Source: CADEFX01 sp046154585 (GTDB lineage: Bacteria > Pseudomonadota > Alphaproteobacteria > Rhizobiales > Hyphomicrobiaceae). Taken from it: DNA of 64,000 nucleotides. The notes below the pieces were generated by a model, which saw nothing but the letters and a program-made list of their open reading frames with translations, was not told the DNA's origin and did not search any database. Shown in pieces: positions 44,901 to 52,787 of this stretch; within the stretch, counting starts at the first letter, position 1, and each line of letters begins with the position of its first letter. The position numbers were made by a program, and so were the translations under genes. Location: contig JBJXDX010000168.1 of NCBI GenBank assembly GCA_046154585.1, positions 43,974 through 107,973 on the forward strand, in the 5' to 3' direction.

Positions 44901-45361
44901 CCGAGAATGGCAAGGAACGTCGCGCCCTCGACCAGCGCGTTGGCAGATGAAAGCTCATCTGTCTTCAGGTGGTCGGGCAGAATGCCGTACTTCACCGGGC
45001 CGAACAGCGCGCCGATCACGCCGAACAGGGCGAGCGCCACGAACAGCAGTGGCACCGAGTGCAGCAGGAAGCCGAGGGCAGCAACGCCGGCGACGCCAAT
45101 TTCAGCGAACTTCACGCGCTCGGCGACGTAGGCCTTGTCGTTCTTGTCCGCGAGTTCGCCGCCCAATGCCGACAGGAAAAAGAACGGCGCAATGAAAATC
45201 GCCGTGGCGAGCGTCACGAGCGCCGGCCCGTGCGTTCCGCCGATCTGGTACAGGATCAGGATGCCGAGCGCCGTCTTGACGAAATTATCATTGAGCGCAG
45301 AAAAGAACTGGCACCAGAACAGCGGTGCGAAGCGGCGCGTGGTCATCAGCGTCGAGAACAT
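41942..45361 (-). CDS. Aas-like fusion: MFS, lysophospholipid acyltransferase and acyl-ACP synthetase
   Basis: A three-part protein of 1139 residues. Residues about 1-420 are a twelve-helix MFS domain of the LplT lysophospholipid-flippase type. About 430-640 is a PlsC acyltransferase with NHVSLLDG near residue 453 (HX4D). The rest is an AMP-binding acyl-ACP synthetase with TSGSEGLPKG near 795. E. coli keeps LplT and Aas as separate proteins; the fusion would take up, re-acylate and supply acyl groups to lysophospholipids. The start at 45361 has GGAG eight bases upstream; the frame continues back to 45415. Convergent with DUF2783. Confidence 0.92.
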   Translation of the reverse strand: MFSTLMTTRRFAPLFWCQFFSALNDNFVKTALGILILYQIGGTHGPALVTLATAIFIAPFFFLSALGGELADKNDKAYVAERVKFAEIGVAGVAALGFLLHSVPLLFVALALFGVIGALFGPVKYGILPDHLKTDELSSANALVEGATFLAILGGTIAGGALVAGSGSRWTIVALVMIMAVACWLTARLIPPTGAGSPDLPITRNPLTSTWALLGELRADTRLWGGAHIVSWFWLVGAIALSLLPTLIKDRLGGSEGVVTMALAVFTIGIALGSIGAARASHGRPNLALVPLGAFLMAIFSAVLACVAWGASWGGGQAGAFDVLFSASGLPLVVGLLGLAFAGGLFIVPSFAAVQAWAPAERRARVVAGVNVLSAAYMAGGSLMAAVLQGMGAGVGLLFMLLALGNLAVTGLVLRAWGRDGVQDVARFLFKFLLRLEVKGLENLPAEGERVVIAPNHVSLLDGPLMHAVLPGHAAFAVDSGIATAWWAKPFLKVIRTYTLDPTRPIAARGLVNTLKSGQTIVIFPEGRITVTGGLMKVYDGTAMIAEKADAWIVPVRIDGPERSPLGYLRATQIKKTLFPKTTVTILKPRKIEVPTELKGKLRRQAAGAKLQDIMIDSAVETAHIDQTLFEALVEAAQQKAAQKIAIEDPLGGRLSYRKLILGAQVLGRQLEREAPLGEAVGVLLPNSAGVAVTFFALQSIGRVPAMLNFTAGAANLLAACTAAKVGVVLTSRAFIEKARLQPVVDKLSERVRIVYLEEVRERITLGDKLRGMLLGSKPQEVRGPNNPAAVLFTSGSEGLPKGVVLSHRNILANCAQCLTRFAANGEDKVFNVLPVFHSFGLTGGMMMPLVGGIPVYLYPSPLHYRIVPELVYGSNATILFGTDTFLNGYARTAHPYDFHKVRLIVAGAEAVKDRTRQIYMEKFGVRILEGYGVTETAPVLAINTLHANRVGTVGRLSPLMEARLDPVPGIEEGGRLSVRGPNVMLGYYRAEAPGILEAPADGWHDTGDIVTIDADGFIRIKGRAKRFAKIAGEMVSLAAVETMAAEVWPNALSVVVSIPDARKGERLVLLTQEKAATRDALLRHAKLKGAPELSVPADIVVVDALPLLGSGKPDYVTATELALKRAAPAPVEANTAAA

Positions 45362-45449
45362 GCTCAAGTCTCCGCAAGCGGTGAGCTGTAACGGTGAATC
45401 AGTTGTAGTCGGCAACGTGCTGAGCGGTATCGTAGATTCGAGTTAACGA

Positions 45450-45590
45450 TCAGCGTTGGCTGAGGCGCCCCGCTGGCAGGATCAGCCCGCCGTAGCGGGG
45501 GGTCAGAACGAGTCGATGGTCATCGTCCGCCACTAAGGCCGCCGCACGGCACGCCGCGCCCAGCATCAGCTCCGCAATCCGCTTCAGCAT
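45450..45590 (-). CDS. Possible 46-residue protein
   Basis: A short frame upstream of the Aas-like gene on the same strand, beginning MLKRIAELMLGAACRAAALV, with GGAG six bases before the ATG. Amphipathic N-terminal helix, no recognised family. It lies in a 363-bp space between the Aas-like gene and the SDR gene. Nothing but the ribosome site supports it; it may be chance. Confidence 0.22.
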   Translation of the reverse strand: MLKRIAELMLGAACRAAALVADDDHRLVLTPRYGGLILPAGRLSQR

Positions 45591-45724
45591 GGAATGCTCC
45601 ACAATGATCCTGCAACTCGCGAGCATGTAAGATAGTTGTGAACTGTGTTCAATATGCGACTTGGCCGATGGCAGTATTGGTTTCCATGCCTGCTGGGGCA
45701 GAAATTGCAGCCCAGCCGGACGCC

Positions 45725-46492
45725 TTACAAGGCGGCCGTAACGCCCCCATCCACGTACAGCACATGGCCGGTCACAAAGCTCGCCGCATCGGATGCCAGG
45801 AACACGGCTGCACCGACGAGATCCTCCACCTGCCCCCAGCGGCCGAGGGGAACGCGCCCCTTCACCCAGCCGGTGAAGGCCTCATCCGCCACGAGATGCC
45901 GTGTCAGCGGCGTCTCGAAATACCCGGGCCCGATGCCGTTGACGCGGATGCCGTATCGTCCCCAATCCACGGCCATGCCCTTGGTCAGCATCTTCACCGC
46001 GCCTTTGGTGGCCGTGTAGGGCGCGATCGCCGGGCGTGCCAGCTCGCTGTTAATCGAGCAGATGTTGATGATGGCGCCGCGCCGGCGCGGGATCATGTGC
46101 TTTGCCACGGCGCGCGCCACGTAGAACACGCCGTCCATGTTGACGCGGATGAGATCGTCCCAGTCCTGCTCCGAAAAGTTCTCGAGCGGCGTGGGGCGCT
46201 GGATGCCGGCATTGTTGACCAGCACGTCGATGGGGCCGACATCGCTTTCGATGTGCGCAATCTGCCGGATGACGGCCGCGCTATCGGTCACGTCGAACAG
46301 CGCGTCGCGAACCTCCAGCCCTTCCGCACTCAGAAGCTCCCGCGTGCGGTTCAGCTCGTCGGCCACATGGCTGTTGAGCACAATCATCGCGCCCGCACCG
46401 GCGAGTCCGCGGGCCAGCGCCAGGCCGATGCCCGACGTCGAGCCGGTCACCAGCGCCACGCGGCCCTTGAGACTGAAAAGACCTGCGCCCAA
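45725..46492 (-). CDS. SDR oxidoreductase, gluconate 5-dehydrogenase-like (copy 1)
   Basis: A 255-residue short-chain dehydrogenase: TGSTSGIG (17-24) for the cofactor, NNAG (93-96), and the catalytic Ser146, Tyr159 and Lys163 (PYTATKGA). It closely resembles gluconate 5-dehydrogenase (IdnO), which interconverts 5-ketogluconate and gluconate. The start is TTG at 46492 behind GAGGA. It shares long identical blocks with the next gene upstream and has the same residue numbering, so the pair arose by tandem duplication. The gap between them is 16 bp. Confidence 0.85.
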   Translation of the reverse strand: MGAGLFSLKGRVALVTGSTSGIGLALARGLAGAGAMIVLNSHVADELNRTRELLSAEGLEVRDALFDVTDSAAVIRQIAHIESDVGPIDVLVNNAGIQRPTPLENFSEQDWDDLIRVNMDGVFYVARAVAKHMIPRRRGAIINICSINSELARPAIAPYTATKGAVKMLTKGMAVDWGRYGIRVNGIGPGYFETPLTRHLVADEAFTGWVKGRVPLGRWGQVEDLVGAAVFLASDAASFVTGHVLYVDGGVTAAL

Positions 46493-46508
46493 TTGCGTCC
46501 TCGTGCTC

Positions 46509-47276
46509 CTACAGTGCGGCCGTTACGCCGCCGTCGACATACAGAATGTGCCCCGTCACGAAGCTTGCCGCATCCGAGGCGAGAAAAACTGCCGCGCCCA
46601 CCAGCTCCTCCACGTTGCCCCAGCGGCCGAGTGGCGTGCGTCCTTCCAGCCAGCCGGAGAACTCAGGATTTGTGTACAGCGGCTTGTTGAGCTCCGTCTT
46701 GAAATAGCCGGGCCCGATGCCGTTGACGCGGATGCCGTGCCGGCCCCAGTCCACGGCCATGCCTTTGGTCAGCATCTTCAGTCCGCCTTTCGTCGCCGTG
46801 TAGGGCGCGATTGTCGGCCGGGCCAACTCGCTGTTCACCGAGCAGATATTGATGATCGAGCCGCGTTTGCGCGGGATCATCCGGCGCGCCACCGTCTGCC
46901 CGACGATGAACGGGCTGCCGAGGTTGGTGCGCATCACGTCGTGCCAGTTTTCATCCGTAAAGTCCTCGAGCGGCGCCCGCCGCTGCAGGCCGGCATTGTT
47001 GACCAGGATGTCGATAGGTCCGATGTCCCGCTCTATCCCATCCACCGCCGTCTCGACTGCTGCCCTGTCCGTCACATCGAAGACTGACTCGCGCACATCG
47101 GTCTGCGGCCCACGAATGGCCTCACAGGCCGCACCGAGCCGGCTCGTATCCCGGCCGTTCATGACCACGAGAGCCCCGGCTTCCGCCAGACCCTTGGCCA
47201 GCGCATGACCGATGCCGGCCGACGATCCGGTCACCAGGGCAACGCGATGGTCGAGGCGGAAGGCGTCAGGAGACAT
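46509..47276 (-). CDS. SDR oxidoreductase, gluconate 5-dehydrogenase-like (copy 2)
   Basis: A 255-residue paralogue of the downstream gene: TGSSAGIG, NNAG, Ser146, Tyr159 and Lys163 at identical positions, and an identical C-terminus VDGGVTAAL. Differences are concentrated in residues 38-62 and in the substrate-loop region around 195-207 (NKPLYTNPEF against TRHLVADEAF), as expected if the two enzymes have different substrates. It is divergent from the L-idonate 5-dehydrogenase gene, the usual partner enzyme in idonate catabolism. Confidence 0.85.
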   Translation of the reverse strand: MSPDAFRLDHRVALVTGSSAGIGHALAKGLAEAGALVVMNGRDTSRLGAACEAIRGPQTDVRESVFDVTDRAAVETAVDGIERDIGPIDILVNNAGLQRRAPLEDFTDENWHDVMRTNLGSPFIVGQTVARRMIPRKRGSIINICSVNSELARPTIAPYTATKGGLKMLTKGMAVDWGRHGIRVNGIGPGYFKTELNKPLYTNPEFSGWLEGRTPLGRWGNVEELVGAAVFLASDAASFVTGHILYVDGGVTAAL

Positions 47277-47450
47277 GGGCTATCCTGAAGGTGAATGAGG
47301 TTCGCGCATCATCGATCAGGGCGGGTCTGCTGGCAAATGCCGACTGCTCGCGGGCTGCAGGGATGATACGCGGGGATGCGACTGCGCTCGACGTCGGCTG
47401 CCCGATTCCACTACTGTCCCACCACGTCGCCGCCATCCCGGGAGATCGCC

Positions 47451-48483
47451 ATGCGCGCCGTCGTCATTCATGCCGCAAGGGATCTTCGCATCGACGAGGT
47501 GGCCGCCGCCGTTCCCGGCCCCCACGAGGTGCGGGCGCATCGAGACCGGCGGTATCTGCGGATCGGATCTGCATTACTACCAGGAGGGGCGGATTGGCAC
47601 GATCGTGCTCAAGGAGCCCATGATCCTCGGGCACGAGATCGCCGGCATTGTCGACCAGGTCGGGGCATCCGTGGATAACATTTCGCCGGGAGACCGCGTC
47701 GCCGTCTCGCCGAGCCGGCCGTGCGGCGACTGCCGCTTCTGCCGAGTGGGCCAGCAGATCCACTGCCTCGACATGCGCTTTTACGGCAGCGCCATGCGCT
47801 CGCCGCACGTGCAGGGTGCCTTCCGCGAAAGCCTGGTGGCGGATGCGCGTCAATGTCATGTGGTGCCCGCCAGTTTGAGCGCCGCTGAGGCCGCCATGGC
47901 CGAGCCGCTGGCCGTCTGCCTGCACGCAGCTCACCGCGCCGGACCCCTGCTCGGCCGGCGCGTGCTGGTCACCGGCTCCGGCCCCATCGGCGCGTTGTGT
48001 GCCATATGCGTCCGCCTTGCCGGCGCCGCCGAAGTCGTGGCCAGCGACGTGACTGACGCTCCCGGCGAGACTATGCGGCAGGTCGGCGTCGACCGCTTCC
48101 TGAACGTCGCCGCGGCGCCTGATGCGCTCGCCGAGTACGGCAAGGACAAAGGCGCGTTCGATGTCCTGATAGAAGCCTCCGGCAACGCCCAGGCACTGGC
48201 GTCGGCCTTCACCGCCGTGCGGCCGGGTGGCGTGGTCGTTCAGGTCGGCATCGGCTCGCCGGCGGTCCTGCCGCTGAGCGTCATCGTCGCCAAGGAGCTG
48301 GAGCTGCGCGGCACCCTCCGGTTCCACGAGGAGTTCGCGCTGGCCGTCACGCTGCTGGCCCGGCGTCTGGTGGATGTGCAGCCACTCATTTCGGCCACCA
48401 TGCCTTTCACGGAAGCCCGCGCGGCCTTCGATCTGGCCGGTGACCGCTCGCGCGCCATGAAGGTACAACTTGCCTTCAGCTAA
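47451..48483 (+). pseudogene. L-idonate 5-dehydrogenase (zinc alcohol dehydrogenase family), frameshifted
   Basis: A medium-chain zinc dehydrogenase of about 344 residues, split by a frameshift. The expected N-terminus MRAVVIHAARDLRIDEVAAA starts at ATG 47451 (GGGAG six bases upstream) and runs to about 47534. The correct continuation RIETGGICGSDLHYY is in the next frame from 47536. The GEVR-V-RIE spacing suggests a lost pair of bases or one extra base at 47535. The remainder is intact: GHE (catalytic zinc), the structural-zinc cysteines in CGDCRFCRVGQQIHC and GSGPIGALCA for NAD. It may be a true pseudogene or a sequencing error. Divergent from the SDR pair, matching an idonate/gluconate pathway. 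Confidence 0.75.
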
Positions 48484-48621
48484 GCGCACGCATGGACTGG
48501 CGGTTTGGGTCAGGATATCGAGACTTTGTCCCTGGGAGAAAATTCCCTACATTACGGGCAGATAACAATGCGGGCAGGAGCACCCAACAGAATGGCCGGC
48601 GTGACAACGGCAACCAAGAAC

Positions 48622-48819
48622 ATGAGTCTGGTCGTGAACGGCCAGGCGAAGGTGTCGCGCGCTATAACGCTCGCCGAGCTGATCTTGGAGCTCGGCTACG
48701 GCGACGCGAAGATCGCGACGGCCTGCAACGGAGAATTCGTGCCCCGCACAGCCCGCAATTCCACCAGGCTCGCTCCCGGCGACAAGATCGAGATCGTATC
48801 GCCACGGCAGGGCGGGTGA
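48622..48819 (+). CDS. thiS: Sulfur carrier protein ThiS
   Basis: A 65-residue ubiquitin-fold sulfur carrier for thiamine thiazole synthesis. Starts MSLVVNGQ, contains LAPGDKIEIV and ends in the essential Gly-Gly that is thiocarboxylated. The frame is open upstream to 48505, but ThiS is normally 65-70 residues and starts like this, so ATG 48622 is used; ATG 48592 is possible. 12 bp before thiG. Confidence 0.88.
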   Translation: MSLVVNGQAKVSRAITLAELILELGYGDAKIATACNGEFVPRTARNSTRLAPGDKIEIVSPRQGG

Positions 48820-48831
48820 CAGGTCGATCGC

Positions 48832-49653
48832 ATGAACATGCATGATCCACGCATGGCCGGAAAGCCGCTGACGGTGTATGGCACCGAGCTCACCTCGCGC
48901 ATGTTTCTGGGCTCGGCGCAGTATCCCTCGCCACAGGTGCTGCATGATGCCGTGAAGGCCTCGCGTGCGGAGGTGGTCACCGTCTCGCTGCGTCGCGAGA
49001 GCCCCAAGGACAGCGGCGGCGAGCGCTTCTTCGACCTCGTCAAGTCGACCGGCGCGCGCATCATGCCGAACACCGCCGGCTGCCGCACGGCCAAGGAAGC
49101 AATCACCACTGCCCAGATGGCGCGCGAGCTGTTCGACACCGACTGGATTAAGGTCGAGGTCATTGCCAACGATGACACGCTGCAGCCGGACGTTTTCGGC
49201 CTGGTCGAAGCCTCGTCGGTACTCGTCCGCGAAGGTTTCAAGGTCTTTCCCTACACGTCGGAGGATCTTGGCGTGGCCGAGCGCCTGCTCGGCGTGGGTT
49301 GCGAAGTTCTGATGCCGTGGGGTGCGCCGATCGGAACCGGGCGCGGTCTTGCCAACCCGTATGCTTTGCGCACCCTGCGTAACTACTTCCCCGGCACGCC
49401 GCTGGTCGTGGATGCCGGCATAGGCGCACCCAGCCACGCGGCGCAAGCCATGGAGATGGGCTTCGACGCTGTCCTTCTGAATACGGCGGTTGCCAAGGCG
49501 CGCGATCCCGTCGCCATGGCGCGCGCATTTTCTGCTGCTATCGATGCCGGCCGCACGGCCTACGAGGCGGGCCTGATGGAGATGCGCGACATGGCGCGGC
49601 CCTCGACACCGGTCGCCGGAACGCCGTTCTTCGACCCCGACACCCAAGAGTAG
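48832..49653 (+). CDS. thiG: Thiazole synthase ThiG
   Basis: A 273-residue TIM-barrel enzyme that forms the thiazole phosphate of thiamine from 1-deoxy-D-xylulose 5-phosphate, ThiS-thiocarboxylate and dehydroglycine. Lys107 in DWIKVEVI is the Schiff-base residue. Other landmarks are SRMFLGSAQYPSP, PNTAGCRTAKEA, MPWGAPIGTGRGL and DAGIGAPSHAA. Length is normal. It lies in a thiS-thiG-thiE unit with gaps of 12 and 7 bp. Confidence 0.96.
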   Translation: MNMHDPRMAGKPLTVYGTELTSRMFLGSAQYPSPQVLHDAVKASRAEVVTVSLRRESPKDSGGERFFDLVKSTGARIMPNTAGCRTAKEAITTAQMARELFDTDWIKVEVIANDDTLQPDVFGLVEASSVLVREGFKVFPYTSEDLGVAERLLGVGCEVLMPWGAPIGTGRGLANPYALRTLRNYFPGTPLVVDAGIGAPSHAAQAMEMGFDAVLLNTAVAKARDPVAMARAFSAAIDAGRTAYEAGLMEMRDMARPSTPVAGTPFFDPDTQE

Positions 49654-49660
49654 GCGCGCC

Positions 49661-50278
49661 ATGCCGGGAGGTCTCGACGTCTTCTATCCTATCGTGCCTG
49701 ACATCGGCTGGATGCGGCGGCTCGTGCCGCTCGGCGTGCAGACCATCCAGCTCCGACTCAAGGATGCGACCGAGGCGGAGGTCCGCCGGCAGATCCTGGA
49801 GTCGCTGGAGCTCTGCATCCGCCACGGCTGTCAGTTGATCGTCAACGATTATTGGCGCGAAGCCATCGCCGCTGGCGCCGACTACATCCACCTGGGACAG
49901 GAGGACCTGGCCGCCGCCGATATCCCCACGATCAAGGCGGCCGGCGTAAAGCTTGGCATCTCCACCCACAACGAGGAGGAGCTGGCCATCGCGCTCGCTG
50001 CCGAGCCCGATTATGTGGCGCTCGGCCCGATCTACGAAACCAAGCTCAAGGCCATGCCGTTCGGCCCGCAGGGCCTCGACAGGGTTCGCCAATGGAAACA
50101 ACGCATCGGCGCGATGCCGCTGTGCGCGATCGGCGGCATTACACCGGAGCGTGCGCCGGGCGTCGTGGCGGCCGGCGCCGACACCATTGCCGTCATCACG
50201 GACTTTTTCACGCACGCGGATCCGGAAGTGCGAGTGCGTCAGTGGCTCGCTTGGGCGGCCAGCGTACGGTCCTCTTGA
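49661..50278 (+). CDS. thiE: Thiamine phosphate synthase ThiE
   Basis: A 205-residue TIM-barrel enzyme joining the thiazole phosphate and the pyrimidine pyrophosphate to thiamine phosphate. VQTIQLRLKD (substrate binding), LIVNDYWREA, YIHLGQEDL, LGISTHN, YVALGPIYETKLK and IGGITPERAPGV are the family landmarks. ATG at 49661, 7 bp after thiG. No THI-box riboswitch precedes the thiSGE unit in this window. Confidence 0.93.
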   Translation: MPGGLDVFYPIVPDIGWMRRLVPLGVQTIQLRLKDATEAEVRRQILESLELCIRHGCQLIVNDYWREAIAAGADYIHLGQEDLAAADIPTIKAAGVKLGISTHNEEELAIALAAEPDYVALGPIYETKLKAMPFGPQGLDRVRQWKQRIGAMPLCAIGGITPERAPGVVAAGADTIAVITDFFTHADPEVRVRQWLAWAASVRSS

Positions 50279-50390
50279 GTCCCCTCATCTATTTGGATGC
50301 GCTCTGAGCCTGCTGCACAGCGTCCGGGATGCCGCTTGTTTATGACAGTTTGACGTCAGAGATTGTGCCCGGATTTGCGTCAGGGTACCC

Positions 50391-51353
50391 ATGGCTTATC
50401 GCTTCAAGCTCAAAGAGTCGCTCACGCGCGGCGTGCGGCGCGTTGGTTCGGAACAGTTTGAGCTGGCCGAGGGCTACTTAAGGAACGCGGCTGACCCCGC
50501 GGGTTCCATTCACGAGACGCGCAAATGCATCAAGCGCCTGCGCGCTTTGCTGCGGCTCGTACGGGCAGCCATCGGCGAAAAGCCCTACCGGCACGAGAAC
50601 CAGGCGTTGCAGCAGATGGGGCACCTTCTGTCCCCCGCGCGGGACGGGGAGGTCATGCGTCTGACGCTGGCCAAGCTCGAGACCCGACTGTCTGGCAACC
50701 GGCAGGTGATCGTGGACCGCCTGCGGGAGCGCCTCGACCACACGGCATCCCCCGGGACCGAAGAGGTCCGCGGCAAGGTTCTATCTTCGCTCGGGCGCGC
50801 CAAGCGCCGGTTTGCTCAGATCAAGGTCCAGAACAGCGGGTTCGATGCGCTGGAAGTCGGTTTGCATGCCACATATCGCAAGGGCCGCCGTGCACTCGCG
50901 CAGGCGCAGATGGAGCCGGACGATGAGGCGTTCCACGACCTGCGCAAGGCGGTGCAGCAACATTGGCGCCAGATGCTGCTCGTCTCGCGCGCATGGCCGG
51001 ACCTGTGCCGCGCGCGTGCTTCGGCCGCCCGCGATATCGCGCAGATCCTGGGCGAGGAGCATGACCATGCGGTGCTTGCGGCATTCGCCGGCACGCACCG
51101 TGACAACGGCCTCGCCACCGACGAGATCGACATCATCCATCAGGACTGCCTTGCCCGTCAGCTCGAGCTTAGAAATCTTGCGTTGCCCATGGCGCAGCGT
51201 CTGTTCGCCGACGGACCCCGGCGTTTTGCGCATCAGATGGCTGTGAGCTGGGAAGCGGCCCGCGACTTGGATGCCCTGGAGCCCGATACAGAAACAGAGG
51301 CCCCCGCAGTCAAACCATCACGTGCCCGGCGCACGGCCAAAGCCGACGAATGA
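50391..51353 (+). CDS. CHAD domain protein
   Basis: A 320-residue alpha-helical protein with conserved histidines. HETRKCIKRLRALLRL near residue 45 and HDLRKAVQQHWRQML near 185 are the repeated HxxRK(x)xKRLR signatures of CHAD domains, which bind inorganic polyphosphate. No CYTH (triphosphatase) partner is fused or adjacent. A basic tail follows about residue 300. ATG at 50391. It is convergent with the O-antigen ligase gene. Probably a polyphosphate-binding protein. Confidence 0.9.
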   Translation: MAYRFKLKESLTRGVRRVGSEQFELAEGYLRNAADPAGSIHETRKCIKRLRALLRLVRAAIGEKPYRHENQALQQMGHLLSPARDGEVMRLTLAKLETRLSGNRQVIVDRLRERLDHTASPGTEEVRGKVLSSLGRAKRRFAQIKVQNSGFDALEVGLHATYRKGRRALAQAQMEPDDEAFHDLRKAVQQHWRQMLLVSRAWPDLCRARASAARDIAQILGEEHDHAVLAAFAGTHRDNGLATDEIDIIHQDCLARQLELRNLALPMAQRLFADGPRRFAHQMAVSWEAARDLDALEPDTETEAPAVKPSRARRTAKADE

Positions 51354-51366
51354 TACGTCTGGCGCC

Positions 51367-52671
51367 CTATCCGCGTGCTTCTTGCCGCCGCGAGCCTTCG
51401 AACGCGAGTGCCAGCAGCAAGGCCCAGATCCCGTAGGCAGCCATGAACCATGTCTGCCAGATGCCCCAGGTGAATGACCCGATCAGCACGGCCGCCACGA
51501 AGCTCGCAAATGCCAGCGCTTGATCGCGCTTTGGCAGACGCGACAGCACATCGAGTGCACACAAGCCCATGGCCAGCAGCAGGGCAGCACCGATGGCGCC
51601 AAGCTCGTACCAAGTCTGCAGAAAGATATTGTGAGCGTGCTGCGCCGTGCGCAGCGGGTATGTGTATCCAGGCGGCTGAATAGCCTTTTCTGCGTTGGCT
51701 TTATCCAGCTCCTTGGTCGACGCCACCCCGATCCCGAGAATAGGGGTCTTTGCCACCTCGCCCGCCGTGTAACCCCACAGGATCACGCGGTTGCGCGCCG
51801 TCAGCGGAAGCCATTCTGAAAAATGCAGCTGTTGCTTGTAGGCGAGCGTCACCATCGGCACGACGAGCAGCGTCGCAATCACCCACCCGGCCGCGATGGC
51901 TTTGCGCATGACGGGAGCCGCAACCACCATGCCCGCGAACGCTGCACAGGCGAGCACCATGGCGATCATCGAGGTCTCGTGCTCGGACCTCAGCACCGCG
52001 ACGAATGAAACCGCCACCAGCGCGAGCCCGGCGATCAGGGTTCGGCGAGCGTCAAGCAGGGTCCGCAGCATCAGCAGCACCGGGCCCAGCACCAGGCAGA
52101 GCGCCGCCATGTTACGGTTCAGAATGTAGGCACCGATTTCGACGACCTCGCCATCCACGACCTTCGTGTGCTTGGGCGGCGGCCGGGCGAACGGCAGAAG
52201 CGAGAAGATGAAGCGCTTGATCGCCTGGTCGGTCAGAACTTCGATGAGCAGGAACACCGCCCCGGCCATCACGGCGATGACCGCCGCCTTCTGCAGCCGA
52301 TCCAGAACCTCGTCGCTGACGGTGCTGAGGCCCGTGATGGCGAGATGCGCTGTCACCAGCAGGACCCAGTAGAACAGCACCTTGCCGTAAGCTTCGGCCG
52401 GATCGATCGACCATGCGGCATTGATCGTGATATAGGCCCCGAACGCGACGCACGCGGCCAGCAGCGGCGTTCGCGCGAGAGCGCCCGCAAAATCTCCCAC
52501 CCTCACGAGCGCCGCGATCGGCGCGGCCGCCAGCAGGAGCATCTCGAACTGCGACCCGCGCGGCGCCAGTAGAAAGGCGACCAGGGCCGTCGCGGTAAGG
52601 ATTGTGGCAGCGGCCAGATCGAGCCGGGTCGTGCGGTATAGGGGTGTTGCGGCGTCGTGCACGTGGATCAT
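51367..52671 (-). CDS. O-antigen ligase family membrane protein
   Basis: A polytopic membrane protein of about 434 residues with roughly ten to twelve hydrophobic helices and a large periplasmic loop containing AHNIFLQTWYELGAIG, the Wzy_C/O-antigen ligase signature with the active-site His. It probably joins O-antigen or another glycan to lipid A core or polymerises repeat units. The frame is open to 52800, but ATG 52671 (MIHVHDAATP) just before the first helix is preferred. No other O-antigen genes are nearby. Divergent from the M20 peptidase gene. Confidence 0.87.
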   Translation of the reverse strand: MIHVHDAATPLYRTTRLDLAAATILTATALVAFLLAPRGSQFEMLLLAAAPIAALVRVGDFAGALARTPLLAACVAFGAYITINAAWSIDPAEAYGKVLFYWVLLVTAHLAITGLSTVSDEVLDRLQKAAVIAVMAGAVFLLIEVLTDQAIKRFIFSLLPFARPPPKHTKVVDGEVVEIGAYILNRNMAALCLVLGPVLLMLRTLLDARRTLIAGLALVAVSFVAVLRSEHETSMIAMVLACAAFAGMVVAAPVMRKAIAAGWVIATLLVVPMVTLAYKQQLHFSEWLPLTARNRVILWGYTAGEVAKTPILGIGVASTKELDKANAEKAIQPPGYTYPLRTAQHAHNIFLQTWYELGAIGAALLLAMGLCALDVLSRLPKRDQALAFASFVAAVLIGSFTWGIWQTWFMAAYGIWALLLALAFEGSRRQEARG

Positions 52672-52787
52672 CTGCTCCAATTCATGGATGATAGGCCACC
52701 ACTGCGATCCGGACGCGGCAGGCTCCCTATAGCCTGAACCTCGCCGCTTCCAAAAGGCGCTGATGACGCAGCTCTGGAGAACGGCAC

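Noticed and set aside
48484..48621. TPP riboswitch before thiSGE
   Set aside because: No CTGAGA core and no THI-box stem pairs in the 138 bp before thiS.
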